A stretch of DNA of 43,996 nt from an uncultured Clostridia bacterium (GTDB taxonomy: Bacteria > Bacillota > Clostridia > Christensenellales > Pumilibacteraceae). Positions 1 through 9,733 of this stretch are shown here, piece by piece. Within the stretch, counting starts at the first letter, position 1; each line of letters begins with the position of its first letter. A program made the translations under genes and the position numbers. The stretch covers positions 1 to 43,996 of the forward strand of contig CANQCB010000002.1 of assembly GCA_947589145.1 (NCBI GenBank), given 5' to 3'. The notes beneath the pieces were generated by a model that was not told where the DNA came from, did no database searches, and worked only from the letters and a program-made list of their open reading frames with translations.

Positions 1-2
1 AT

Positions 3-326
3 ATGCGTACTCTTCCGGGCGCACTCTTCATCGTGGACCCGAAGAAAGAGCACCTCGCCGTAGCGGAGGCTCGCAAGCTCCACATTCCCATTGTCGGCAT
101 AGTGGATACCAACTGCGACCCCGACGAGGTCGATTACGTTATTCCCGGTAACGACGACGCTATCCGCGCTATCAAGCTCATTGCAGGCGCAATGGCAGAC
201 GCGGTAGTCGAATCGAGAGAGGGCGAGGAAGCGCTCACGGCTATGAGAGCTGCCGCAGCCGCAGCCGAAAACGCGGCTTCCGACGAAGCGCCCGTTTCGG
301 TAGAAGACAATATAACGGAGGAATGA
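3..326 (+). CDS. rpsB: 30S ribosomal protein S2, C-terminal part (truncated by window start)
   Basis: Protein [60 protein letters not shown] matches the S2 C-terminal signature; followed by tsf. Confidence 0.97.
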   Translation: MRTLPGALFIVDPKKEHLAVAEARKLHIPIVGIVDTNCDPDEVDYVIPGNDDAIRAIKLIAGAMADAVVESREGEEALTAMRAAAAAAENAASDEAPVSVEDNITEE

Positions 327-330
327 TATT

Positions 331-1251
331 ATGAGTTTTACAGCTAAGGATGTAGCCGAACTCCGCGAGATCACCGGCGCAGGCATGATGGATTGCAAGA
401 AAGCGCTCGTGCATACGGACGGAGACAAGGATAAAGCAATAGAATATCTCAGAGAAATCGGCGTCAGCATTGCCGCCAAGAAGGCAAGCCGTATCGCCAG
501 CGAAGGACTTATCGGCGGATATACGGCAGACGGAATCGGCGTACTTGCCGAACTTAACTGCGAGACCGACTTCGTCGCCAATACCGAAGGTTTCCGCGCT
601 CTCGTAGCCAAGGTAGCCAAAGGCGTAGCGGATAACGATCCCGCAGACGTTGACGCGCTTCTTTCCACGAAAATCGACGGAAGCACCGTAACCGAGCTTA
701 TTCAGGGCGAGACGGCTAAATGCGGCGAGAAGATCACCGCGCGTCGTTTCGTAAAATACGAGATAAAGCAGGGCGTAGAAGAGATTTACCTTCACAACGG
801 CGGAAAGATCGGCGTTATGCTCGAAGTGGAAACCGACAAGCCCGCTTGCGCAGAGATCAAGGAAATGGCGCATGACATTGCAATGCACATTGCGGCTTTC
901 TCTCCCGCGCACGTGGACGTAAGCGAAGTTCCCGCAGAGTATGTCGAGCACGAAAAGGCGATACTCCTCGCTCAGGCGAAGAACGATCCCAAAAACGCTT
1001 CGAAACCCGACAATATTCTCGAAAAGATGCTTGCGGGCAGACTTCAAAAGAGTTTGAAAGAAATTTGCCTCGTAGATCAGGCTTTCGCAAAGGACGCGTC
1101 GATAACGGTCGCACAGCTCGTGCAGAACGTTTCCAAAGCGACGGGGACGGCTATTAAACTCAACAGGTTCGTTCGCCTCGTAATGGGAGAGGGACTTGAA
1201 AAGAAAGTCGACAATTTGGCGGAAGAAGTTGCGAAAATGTCGGGAAAATAA
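331..1251 (+). CDS. tsf: Elongation factor Ts
   Basis: ELREITGAGMMDCKKAL N-terminal signature; rpsB-tsf-pyrH-frr order. Confidence 0.97.
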   Translation: MSFTAKDVAELREITGAGMMDCKKALVHTDGDKDKAIEYLREIGVSIAAKKASRIASEGLIGGYTADGIGVLAELNCETDFVANTEGFRALVAKVAKGVADNDPADVDALLSTKIDGSTVTELIQGETAKCGEKITARRFVKYEIKQGVEEIYLHNGGKIGVMLEVETDKPACAEIKEMAHDIAMHIAAFSPAHVDVSEVPAEYVEHEKAILLAQAKNDPKNASKPDNILEKMLAGRLQKSLKEICLVDQAFAKDASITVAQLVQNVSKATGTAIKLNRFVRLVMGEGLEKKVDNLAEEVAKMSGK

Positions 1252-1256
1252 AAATT

Positions 1257-1284
1257 AAAGGAACGCTTCGGTGTTCCTTTTTCT
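1257..1284 (+). terminator. Intrinsic terminator between tsf and pyrH
   Basis: 10-bp stem AAAGGAACGC / GTGTTCCTTT with UUCG tetraloop, followed by a T-rich tail. Confidence 0.8.
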
Positions 1285-1302
1285 TAGAAGGAGGGAACGA
1301 AT

Positions 1303-1998
1303 ATGTATAAACGAATACTTCTTAAAATAAGCGGAGAGGCGCTTGCCGGCGCAAACGGTACGGGCATAGATCCCGCAATGGTGGAACACGTCGTTTCGCA
1401 GATAGTAGAGGTGCACAACCTCGGCATAGACGTCGCCGTGGTAATGGGCGGCGGCAATTTCTGGCGGGGCAGACAGGGAACGAATATGGAGAGGGTGACC
1501 GCCGACCACATGGGAATGCTTGCAACGATCATGAACGGGCTTGCGCTTCAAGACGCGATAGAGAAAAAGGGGCTTCAAACAAGACTTCAAACCGCGCTTT
1601 CCATTCCCGAGGTAGCCGAGCCGTTTTTGCTCAGAAAGGCGCTCAAACATTTTGAAATGGGCAGGATAGTCCTGTTTGCTTGCGGCACCGGCAATCCGTT
1701 CTTCTCGACAGATACGGGCGCGGCGCTCCGTGCTGCGGAGATAGGAGCGAGCGTGCTCCTTATGGCGAAGAACATAGACGGAGTTTACGACAGCGACCCG
1801 AGAAAAAATCCGAACGCCAAGAAGTTCGACCGTCTCTCATATCTCGACGTCATCAACCTTCGACTTGCACACATGGATACGACTGCGATCACAACTTGCA
1901 TGGAAAATAATATCCCGATAATCACGTTCGCACTCGACGAAACCGATAGTATCGTAAAAGCGGCAAAGGGCGAAAAAATCGGTACATTTATCGGTTAA
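1303..1998 (+). CDS. pyrH: UMP kinase
   Basis: KRILLKISGEALAG, VVMGGGNFWRG, DTGAALRAAEI motifs; SD GGAGGG. Confidence 0.97.
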   Translation: MYKRILLKISGEALAGANGTGIDPAMVEHVVSQIVEVHNLGIDVAVVMGGGNFWRGRQGTNMERVTADHMGMLATIMNGLALQDAIEKKGLQTRLQTALSIPEVAEPFLLRKALKHFEMGRIVLFACGTGNPFFSTDTGAALRAAEIGASVLLMAKNIDGVYDSDPRKNPNAKKFDRLSYLDVINLRLAHMDTTAITTCMENNIPIITFALDETDSIVKAAKGEKIGTFIG

Positions 1999-2003
1999 AA
2001 CTG

Positions 2004-2033
2004 TTGTACGTAGCAAATAAATTGTGATATAAT
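2004..2033 (+). promoter_or_regulatory. Sigma-A-type promoter upstream of frr
   Basis: TTGTAC - 18 bp - TATAAT with TGA directly before the -10. Confidence 0.6.
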
Positions 2034-2060
2034 GTAAATAATTAACGGAGGGAAAGAGTT

Positions 2061-2627
2061 ATGTTACCCGAACTCGAAGAAGAAATATTCAACTACGAAG
2101 AAAAACTCGAAAAGGCAATCAATCATCTTTCGGGCGAGTTTTTGACCGTGCGCGCAGGCCGCGCGAATCCGAAGATTCTCGATAATATAACGGTGGATTA
2201 TTACGGTTCACAGACGCCTTTGAAGCAAATGGCAAACATAACCGTACCCGAACCGAGAATGCTCGTTATAAGTCTTTTCGACCGCAGCGCGGCGAAAGAG
2301 ACCGTAAAGGCAATCTCCGCGTCCGATATAGGAATAAACCCCGTGGACGACGGAAAGGTTATCCGCCTCGTTTTCCCCCAACTCACCGAAGAGCGCAGAC
2401 GGGATCTCGTTAAGCAGGTCAGAAAAATGGCGGAAGACGCGAAGGTCGTGCTCAGAAACGAACGCCGCGATGTGCTCGATAAGGCGAAGAAACTCAAAAA
2501 GGATCTCAACTTCTCGGAGGACGAACTGACGGGTTTTGAAAAAGAAGTGCAGAAAGAACTCGATAAGTCGATAGCGACGGTGGACGACCTCGGCAAAGCA
2601 AAGGAAAAGGAAATTCTTGAAATCTGA
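2061..2627 (+). CDS. frr: Ribosome recycling factor
   Basis: HLSGEFLTVRAGRANPKILDNITVDYYGSQTPLKQMANI. Confidence 0.97.
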   Translation: MLPELEEEIFNYEEKLEKAINHLSGEFLTVRAGRANPKILDNITVDYYGSQTPLKQMANITVPEPRMLVISLFDRSAAKETVKAISASDIGINPVDDGKVIRLVFPQLTEERRRDLVKQVRKMAEDAKVVLRNERRDVLDKAKKLKKDLNFSEDELTGFEKEVQKELDKSIATVDDLGKAKEKEILEI

Positions 2628-3309
2628 CAACAACCCTCGGCATATCGCGATAATAATGGACGGCAACGGAAGGTGGGCAAAACGCCGTCTTTTGCCGCGT
2701 AATTTCGGTCATAAAAAGGGAGTGGAGACCATAGACCGAATAAGCCGCTACGTCTTTGACAAAGGCGTGGAAATATTGACGTTATTTGCGTTTTCGACGG
2801 AGAATTTAAGACGCCCGAAAGAAGAAGTATCGGGAATATTCGAACTTTTCTCCACATATATAAAAAAAAATCTGCCCGACATGATAGAGAGGGAGATAAA
2901 ATTCAAAGTCGTCGGGGATATTTCCGTTTGCGACGACGGTTTGAAAACATTGATAGCCGACGCGGAAAAACAGACGGAGAAATTCAACCGCGGCAAACTC
3001 AATATTTGTTTTAATTACGGCGGTCGCGCGGACATAGTCAACGCCGCGAACAAACTCATACAAGAGGGAAAAACGGTGACGGAGCAGGAATTTGCCGACG
3101 CTCTTTACACCGGCGGTTTGCCCGACCCCGACATAGTGATACGCACGGGCAACGAGCATAGAATAAGCAATTTCTTGCTTTATCAAATGGCATATTCGGA
3201 AATATATTTCACAAGCACTCTTTGGCCGGATTTCAAAGAGAAAGAATTGAACGAAATTATTGCCGATTTCAAAAAGACCAATAGAAGGTTCGGAAACATA
3301 GAACAATGA
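2617..3309 (+). CDS. uppS: Isoprenyl transferase (undecaprenyl diphosphate synthase)
   Basis: HIAIIMDGNGRWAKRR, TLFAFSTENLRRP, PDPDIVIRTGNEHRISNFLLYQMAYSEIYF; TTG start overlapping frr. Confidence 0.96.
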   Translation: MKSDNNPRHIAIIMDGNGRWAKRRLLPRNFGHKKGVETIDRISRYVFDKGVEILTLFAFSTENLRRPKEEVSGIFELFSTYIKKNLPDMIEREIKFKVVGDISVCDDGLKTLIADAEKQTEKFNRGKLNICFNYGGRADIVNAANKLIQEGKTVTEQEFADALYTGGLPDPDIVIRTGNEHRISNFLLYQMAYSEIYFTSTLWPDFKEKELNEIIADFKKTNRRFGNIEQ

Positions 3310-4310
3310 AGAACAGACTGATTTACGGATTTTTAATAGGCGTGATTGTTACGGGCGTATTGTTTTTATCCATTTACATAGTGGATGTAGTTTACGACGC
3401 GTTCGTGCTTTTCCTCATGTTCGTCGGTTCTTATGAAATGTCCAAGGCGATAGGGAACAAGTTCGCAAAACCGATCTATCCGATAATCGCGATATTTATA
3501 TCGCTCGGCTATGTTTCGTATAAAGTCATACACATAATTCGTGGCAACGGCGGAATAACCGCGTTCTTCGTGATTATGATAATTATGGCTGTCGTTTGTT
3601 TTATCGTCAATATGGCAAGCCCGAAATTGTCCTTCGAAAACGTAGTCAGCACGTTTATCTGTATGCTTTATCCGGTGGGCTTGATGCTGTGCTTTTTGGG
3701 ACTTAACTATCTTCCTGGTAGCGGCGTTCCCGTGAATCCGTTCGAAAAATACGGAGCGCAGGCAGGTATCGTGAATCTCGGCATTGCTTACAGCCCGTCT
3801 ACCCCTTGGATGTACAATGCTTATCAGACAGGCGTGTTTGTGCCGAACTATCGTGCCATCGCCATATTGGCTACCATACTCTGCGCGTCGGGCTCGGATA
3901 TATTCGCATTGTTTACGGGCATGCTTTTGAAAGGACCGAAACTTGCGCCGAACATCAGCCCGAAAAAGACGATATCGGGCGCGATAGGCGGACTGTTCGG
4001 CGGTATGATAATGGCTGCGATGCTGTTCGGTTTCTCGTTTACGGGGGTTATGGGCTTAACGGGGCTGAACGATAACGTCGCAATCAGTTTGGTTTTATAT
4101 CTCGTTCTCGGACTTCTTATAGCCGTAGCGACCGAACTCGGCGACTTGATGGCGTCTTACATAAAGCGGTTCTGCGGGGTTAAGGACTACGGCAATCTTA
4201 TTCCCGGGCACGGCGGCGTGCTCGATAGGGTAGACGGCTGGATCTTGGGAGCATTGGTTGCATTCTTATTCATAACCTTGATTTCGGCAATACCCGGTTT
4301 GGGGAGTTGA
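3306..4310 (+). CDS. cdsA: Phosphatidate cytidylyltransferase
   Basis: Multi-TM protein with SPKKTISGAIGG and KDYGNLIPGHGGVLDRVDG CTP-transferase signature. Confidence 0.95.
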   Translation: MKNRLIYGFLIGVIVTGVLFLSIYIVDVVYDAFVLFLMFVGSYEMSKAIGNKFAKPIYPIIAIFISLGYVSYKVIHIIRGNGGITAFFVIMIIMAVVCFIVNMASPKLSFENVVSTFICMLYPVGLMLCFLGLNYLPGSGVPVNPFEKYGAQAGIVNLGIAYSPSTPWMYNAYQTGVFVPNYRAIAILATILCASGSDIFALFTGMLLKGPKLAPNISPKKTISGAIGGLFGGMIMAAMLFGFSFTGVMGLTGLNDNVAISLVLYLVLGLLIAVATELGDLMASYIKRFCGVKDYGNLIPGHGGVLDRVDGWILGALVAFLFITLISAIPGLGS

Positions 4311-4312
4311 TC

Positions 4313-5422
4313 ATGAAAACTGTTGCGGTTTTCGGAAGTACAGGCAGTATCGGCGTACAGACTTTGAATGTTGTGCGCCGATTTCCTCATGCATATAAAG
4401 TAGTAGCGCTTGCGGCAGGGAATAATACGGCTTTGCTTGCCGAGCAAGAGGCGGAATTTTCACCCGATTATATCTCGACTACGGCGGCGTATAATTCGAT
4501 TTCCGCGCGTGTTTTTACGGGTACGGACGGCGCTGAAAAACTTGCCGAAGAAGTCGACGCCGATATTTTCGTAATGGCAATAAGCGGACTTGCCGCGCTC
4601 TCTCCGCTGTTCAAGATCATAAAAAAGGGTAAGCGCGTCGCGCTTGCGAATAAAGAAGCAATCGTGTGCGCAGGCGACATTGTAACGGATGAGGCAAAGC
4701 GTTACGGTACGGAGATAATACCCGTCGACAGCGAGCACTCCGCCGTTTTTCAATGCCTGCGTGAGGAGAGAAAAAACGTCAAAAAAGTCGTTTTAACCGC
4801 AAGCGGAGGGCCGTTCTATGCCTGTCATAGTATGGATTTGCGCCAAATAACGCCTGAAATGGCAATAAAACACCCCACTTGGAACATGGGAAGAAAAATC
4901 TCCGTTGACAGCGCTACCATGGTAAACAAAGGGTTGGAGATCATCGAGGCGGCGCGTCTTTTCGGCACGAGCAATGTGGACTATATAATTCACCCCGAAA
5001 GCATAATACATTCGATGGTGGAGTTTAACGACAATTCCACTCTCGCTTTGATGTCATATCCCAATATGGAACTTGCCATACAATATGCTTTGACTTATCC
5101 CGAAAGGGAGAAAAACGACGGTGTGAAACCCTTTGATTTCAAGAAAAATCTGACCTTTGTTCTGCCCGACGAAATTCGTTTTCCCGCTCCGAAGATAGCC
5201 AAGGAATGTTTGCGTTTGGGCGGCACAGCGCCGGCGATATACAGCATAGCGGACGAGGTCGGCGTCGGATTGTTTTTATCGAAAAAAATTAAATTTACCG
5301 ATATTTGCGGAATAATCGAGGAGGCATTGAGCATAAACGAAATAGAGCGGGATTTTTCCATAGAGCGATTGAAAGAGCTCGATAGGGAAATCTCTCAATA
5401 TTTTCGTAGGAGTATGGATTGA
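4313..5422 (+). CDS. dxr: 1-deoxy-D-xylulose 5-phosphate reductoisomerase
   Basis: VFGSTGSIGVQTLNVV, ANKEAIVCAG, PVDSEHSA, TASGGPF motifs; ATG at 4313 preferred. Confidence 0.96.
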   Translation: MKTVAVFGSTGSIGVQTLNVVRRFPHAYKVVALAAGNNTALLAEQEAEFSPDYISTTAAYNSISARVFTGTDGAEKLAEEVDADIFVMAISGLAALSPLFKIIKKGKRVALANKEAIVCAGDIVTDEAKRYGTEIIPVDSEHSAVFQCLREERKNVKKVVLTASGGPFYACHSMDLRQITPEMAIKHPTWNMGRKISVDSATMVNKGLEIIEAARLFGTSNVDYIIHPESIIHSMVEFNDNSTLALMSYPNMELAIQYALTYPEREKNDGVKPFDFKKNLTFVLPDEIRFPAPKIAKECLRLGGTAPAIYSIADEVGVGLFLSKKIKFTDICGIIEEALSINEIERDFSIERLKELDREISQYFRRSMD

Positions 5423-6618
5423 TTGCGTTTTTCATTCTGATCGCTTTGGTGATATTGCTTGTGATGATAACGATTCACGAGTTCGGTCATTATATCGCGG
5501 CAAGACTGCTCGGCTTTTCCATAGACGAATTTTCCATAGGTTTCGGACCCGCTGTTTACAAAAAGAAAAAGAAGAACGGTGAAATCTTCTCGATAAGAAT
5601 ACTTCCGTTAGGGGGATATTGCGCTTTTACCGACGACGTCTCCGACGATAATACGGATTCCGCCGATGACATATTCGGGATAGCGCAGGGCAATGCGGAC
5701 GCGAAAAATAAAGATGATACGGCGAATTCGAAAGCAATAAAAAGCCGATCGGGGGCGAAGGAAAAAATCGATACCGAAAAAACGCAAGCCGAACGCGTCG
5801 TCGGTGCGAAAATACCGTTCGGCGCGCAAAAGCCGTGGAAGAGGCTGATAGTAATGTTGTGCGGCCCGCTCTTCAATCTGCTTTCCGCGTTTTTGTTTTC
5901 TTTTATATTCATAATCTCCGTCGGTTATGCGTCTCCGATCATAGACGAACTGTATATAAATCCCCAAACGAACGAACCGTATGCCGTCGGGCTCGAAGCG
6001 GGGGACGTGATCGTTGCGGTAAACGGCATAAACATAGGAGTGCTTAATTCCTTCATAGAACTCGTCACGGGCGTGGAAACGGGAGAAACGGTAACGTTTA
6101 CCGTCAAACGTGACGGAGAGAAAAAGGAGATCGCGATAACAAAGCAGACCGTACTTGTGCCGCATGAAAACGGTTATTCGGAGCAAGAACTGTTCGGCTT
6201 TGTGCAGATATACGCCAGGGAGCATGTGGGATTTTTTCCTGCGATAGGATATTCTTTCCCATACACGTTCAAACTTTGCGGAGAAATTTTCGCGTCGCTC
6301 GGCGGTCTTTTGACGGGCAACTTGCCTTTGACCGAACTCAACGGACCGATCGGAACAGTCACGACGATAGCGACGTATTCGCAAATGAGCTGGCAATATT
6401 TGTTGCTTTTTCTGCCGCTTCTTGCGTGTAACTTCGCAATATTCAACATTCTTCCGATACCGTCTTTGGACGGAGTCAAGGCGATTTTCGTCATTATCGA
6501 ATGGATAAGAAAGAAGCCGATAAACAAGAAAGTCGAAAATGCAATTCACTCGATCGGATTGATGTTTTTGCTCGGATTCGTTATGATCATAGATGTAATC
6601 GGACTGATACTAAGGTAG
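5419..6618 (+). CDS. rseP: Site-2 zinc metalloprotease (RseP/RasP family) with PDZ domain
   Basis: TIHEFGHYIAARLLG (HExxH), PDZ region, NILPIPSLDG motif; cdsA-dxr-rseP synteny. Confidence 0.93.
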   Translation: MIAFFILIALVILLVMITIHEFGHYIAARLLGFSIDEFSIGFGPAVYKKKKKNGEIFSIRILPLGGYCAFTDDVSDDNTDSADDIFGIAQGNADAKNKDDTANSKAIKSRSGAKEKIDTEKTQAERVVGAKIPFGAQKPWKRLIVMLCGPLFNLLSAFLFSFIFIISVGYASPIIDELYINPQTNEPYAVGLEAGDVIVAVNGINIGVLNSFIELVTGVETGETVTFTVKRDGEKKEIAITKQTVLVPHENGYSEQELFGFVQIYAREHVGFFPAIGYSFPYTFKLCGEIFASLGGLLTGNLPLTELNGPIGTVTTIATYSQMSWQYLLLFLPLLACNFAIFNILPIPSLDGVKAIFVIIEWIRKKPINKKVENAIHSIGLMFLLGFVMIIDVIGLILR

Positions 6619-6623
6619 GTAAA

Positions 6624-7667
6624 ATGAGCGCGAAAAAAGTAAAAATAGGCAATATTTTCATTGGCGGCGGCGAGCCGATAGCCGTGCAGTCCATGACAAA
6701 TACGGACACCGCCGACTATGCGGCGACAACGGCTCAACTTGCGGCTCTTCGAGAGGCAGGTTGCGATATAGCGCGGTTGGCGGTACGGAATTTCGCCGAC
6801 GTCGAGGTGTGTAAAAAATACGTCGAAGAATGCGCAATGCCCCTCGTGGCGGACATTCAATTCGACTGCCGTTTGGCGATTGCCTGCGCGGACATAGGCT
6901 TTGCCAAGGTGCGGTATAACCCCGGCAACACGACCGCGAGCGGGCTGAAAGAACTTGTCGCGGCGTGCAGGGCGAACTCCTGCCCGATAAGAATAGGCAT
7001 TAACGGCGGATCTTTGGAAAAAGATATCAAAGAAAAACATGGCGGAGCAACGGCAGACGCGCTCGCCGAAAGCGCAATGCGTTCCGTGCATGCTTTGGAA
7101 AACGCAAACTTTTTCGATATCGTAATTTCCGTCAAGTCCAGCGATGTGGCGACCTGCGTCAATGCGTACGAAATTCTCGCAAAATCCTGCGATTATCCGT
7201 TACATATAGGTATAACCGAGAGCGGTTGGGGCGAGGACGCCGTGATAAAATCGTCGGCGGGAATAGGCGCAATGCTGCTTCGCGGAGTAGGCGACACTTT
7301 GCGCGTGTCCCTCACGGGCGACCCCGTGCGCGAGGTTGAAGTGGGCAAAAGCATTTTAAGCGCCGTCGGATTGAATAAAAATTTTGTCGAAATAATTTCC
7401 TGTCCGACTTGTGCGCGTTGTTTTTACGATCTCGAAACGCTTGTCGTCAAATGCAAGGCTATGACGAAAAACGTGAGAAAGCCCCTTAAAATCGCGGTTA
7501 TGGGCTGCGCGGTAAACGGCCCGGGAGAGGCGGCAGACGCCGATATAGGCATAGCCGGAGGGAAAGACAAAGCCGTCCTCTTCAAAAAAGGCGTTATAGT
7601 GGAAACCTTGCCCACGAAAGAAGCGGAAGAAAAATTTACGACGATGCTCGGAGAACTCATTAAATGA
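6624..7667 (+). CDS. ispG: 4-hydroxy-3-methylbut-2-en-1-yl diphosphate synthase (flavodoxin)
   Basis: QSMTNTDTAD, VRYNPGN, CPTCARC and MGCAVNGPGEA motifs; ATG at 6624 after GGTAGGT. Confidence 0.95.
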   Translation: MSAKKVKIGNIFIGGGEPIAVQSMTNTDTADYAATTAQLAALREAGCDIARLAVRNFADVEVCKKYVEECAMPLVADIQFDCRLAIACADIGFAKVRYNPGNTTASGLKELVAACRANSCPIRIGINGGSLEKDIKEKHGGATADALAESAMRSVHALENANFFDIVISVKSSDVATCVNAYEILAKSCDYPLHIGITESGWGEDAVIKSSAGIGAMLLRGVGDTLRVSLTGDPVREVEVGKSILSAVGLNKNFVEIISCPTCARCFYDLETLVVKCKAMTKNVRKPLKIAVMGCAVNGPGEAADADIGIAGGKDKAVLFKKGVIVETLPTKEAEEKFTTMLGELIK

Positions 7668-9154
7668 ACGATTTTAACGAAAGATTTGCGAAGTCGGCAG
7701 GCAATTTCGCATACATACGCTTTTTATCGGCGAAAATAGACGCAAGCAAACTTAAAGTAACCGTAAGTGCGGTTTACGATAAGGAGAACGAAGCCCGATT
7801 TACCAAAGAAAAAGCGCAAATCTTGGAGGAGTTGAAAAAGCTCCTTCCGCCGTCGGCGCGCGTGGAATTAAGCGCGACGGCGATTTCGCGCACGCCTTCG
7901 GAAATAGTTCGAACCGTACTCGACTATCTGAGCAAAGAGAGCATATTTGTTTATTCGTCGATAAACAAAGAGGATATAACCGCGATAGCGGGGGACAATC
8001 CTATCGTCAGACTCCGCGTAAGCGAGTCGATTGGCGAATATATGGAAATGAACGGGCTGGTCGAAAAATTGCGTTCATATCTCTCGAATTCCATGTTGGC
8101 GGAATTTACCGTCAAGTTGGAAAAACGGTCTGAGGATATGGCGGAAGTCATCGAACGACTTTCTGCGGAAACGTACCGCCCGAGGTTTACCTACGAACGC
8201 CCGGATGAAGGGAGAACGATCGACCCTCGTGGGCGCACGCCTATGTGCGGAAACATAATAACCGAAAAAGCGCGGTATATCTCCGACTGCATTCGACCGG
8301 ATTACGTGACGCTCTACGGTACTATGTCAGACGTAAAAGAGCATGAATATACGCCTAAAAACGCCAAAAACGAAGAAAAACGCAAATATGTAACGTTTTT
8401 TCTCGATGATACGACGGGGAAAATAAGGTGTGTGTTTTTCGTCCGTCAGAAGTCGGAAAGCGTGCTTAAATATTTGCAAAACGGCGCATATATCATTGCG
8501 AACGGAAATCTCGATTACGACGCGAGGTTAAACGACGGATCTATGCAATTCAACGTGCGCAGGTTTACGGGATGCGACAAAGCGGACTTTGTACCGAACA
8601 AAGTCGTGCGGCTCGTCGACGACAAATATCGTTTTGTTACGCCCGTCAAATATACCTATCGCACGCAGGACTCGATTTATGCGGAGCAAAAAGCGCCTTT
8701 GACGGACGAGCCTATCGTAATATTCGAAACTTTGACTACGTCGAGGCATCTCGCGGCGTTCGGGGAACTTGTAGAGATAGGCGCGGCAAAAATACGCGAC
8801 GGCAGAATCATAGAAACATTCGGCACATTTATCCGTCCTTTGGGCGAAGTGTCCGAGGAAGTGCGAACAAATCTCGGCATCAGATTATCGGATATAACGG
8901 GTAAACCGTCCTTTGACGAAGCGTTACCCGACTTTTTCAAATTTTTCGACGGATATACGCTGACGGCTTTCCCGTACGATTTTCACATGAAAGTCCTCGG
9001 CACTTATTTGGATAAACTTCACATTCCGATGCCATCAACCGTGGATATGGCGAACTATACGGATAAAGCGACGTTGAAAAGCGCCAGACAAAAGAGTACG
9101 GGCAGAACGGTGGGCGCGGCAATCGCTTTGGCTAAAATTTTAACCAATACCTGA
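7664..9154 (+). CDS. PolC-like N-terminal/OB-fold protein with degenerate exonuclease-like C-terminus; no PHP or polymerase domain
   Basis: Located between ispG and rimP where polC lies in B. subtilis; N-terminal PolC-like region, OB segment YVTFFLDDTTGKIRCVFFV, exonuclease-like IVIFETLTTSRHLAAFGELVEIGAAKIRDGRIIETFGTFIRP; stop at 9154. Confidence 0.75.
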   Translation: MNDFNERFAKSAGNFAYIRFLSAKIDASKLKVTVSAVYDKENEARFTKEKAQILEELKKLLPPSARVELSATAISRTPSEIVRTVLDYLSKESIFVYSSINKEDITAIAGDNPIVRLRVSESIGEYMEMNGLVEKLRSYLSNSMLAEFTVKLEKRSEDMAEVIERLSAETYRPRFTYERPDEGRTIDPRGRTPMCGNIITEKARYISDCIRPDYVTLYGTMSDVKEHEYTPKNAKNEEKRKYVTFFLDDTTGKIRCVFFVRQKSESVLKYLQNGAYIIANGNLDYDARLNDGSMQFNVRRFTGCDKADFVPNKVVRLVDDKYRFVTPVKYTYRTQDSIYAEQKAPLTDEPIVIFETLTTSRHLAAFGELVEIGAAKIRDGRIIETFGTFIRPLGEVSEEVRTNLGIRLSDITGKPSFDEALPDFFKFFDGYTLTAFPYDFHMKVLGTYLDKLHIPMPSTVDMANYTDKATLKSARQKSTGRTVGAAIALAKILTNT

Positions 9155-9161
9155 AAAACGC

Positions 9162-9190
9162 TTGCAATTATGCGGAAATACTGTTATAAT
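9162..9190 (+). promoter_or_regulatory. Sigma-A promoter for rimP-nusA operon
   Basis: TTGCAA - 17 bp - TATAAT. Confidence 0.8.
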
Positions 9191-9216
9191 ATGCTTGACT
9201 TTAATAGTAAGGCTAT

Positions 9217-9251
9217 GAGAGTGGACTGTTTCGTCCGCTCTCGAACTTTTT
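9217..9251 (+). promoter_or_regulatory. Leader hairpin with U-tract in rimP-nusA 5' UTR
   Basis: 10-bp stem GAGAGTGGAC / GTCCGCTCTC (one G-U), 6-nt loop, then GAACTTTTT. Confidence 0.6.
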
Positions 9252-9263
9252 ACGGAGGTATCT

Positions 9264-9716
9264 TTGGACGAGATATTCAATGCCGTCGATCCCAAAGTGC
9301 GCGAACTCGGATACGAGACCGTTGCGGTAGAACGGCGCACCGAGTACGGACAAAAAATAATAACGATCATAGTGGACAAAGTACCTCAGGGCGTATCTCT
9401 CGACGACTGCGAGAAGATACACTACGCGATCGAACCGATCGTGGACGAATTGGACCCGACGAACGGACAGCCGTACGTTCTTGAAATTTCATCTCCCGGA
9501 CTTGACAGACCTTTCAAAACACAGCGAGATTTCGAAAGAAACTACGGAAAGGAAGTGGAAGTTAAGTTATATGCCCCCGTTAAAGGCGTAAAAACTTACG
9601 AAGGGATTCTGCTCGAACGAACGGAAGGCTATGTCCTTATAGAAAATGATAACTCTCAAATAAAAATAGAAACAAACAGAATCGCGGTAGTAAGACCGCT
9701 TGTCAGATTCGAATAA
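9264..9716 (+). CDS. rimP: Ribosome maturation factor RimP
   Basis: VLEISSPGLDRPFKTQRDFERNYGKEVEVKLY; TTG start after GGAGG; precedes nusA. Confidence 0.94.
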   Translation: MDEIFNAVDPKVRELGYETVAVERRTEYGQKIITIIVDKVPQGVSLDDCEKIHYAIEPIVDELDPTNGQPYVLEISSPGLDRPFKTQRDFERNYGKEVEVKLYAPVKGVKTYEGILLERTEGYVLIENDNSQIKIETNRIAVVRPLVRFE

Positions 9717-9733
9717 AATCGGAGGAAACAAAA

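Noticed and set aside
241-1047. 268-aa minus-strand ORF antisense to rpsB/tsf
   Set aside because: Opposite highly conserved translation genes; no supporting motif.
5608-6549. 313-aa minus-strand ORF antisense to rseP
   Set aside because: Arg/Tyr-rich low-plausibility protein opposite a confident gene.
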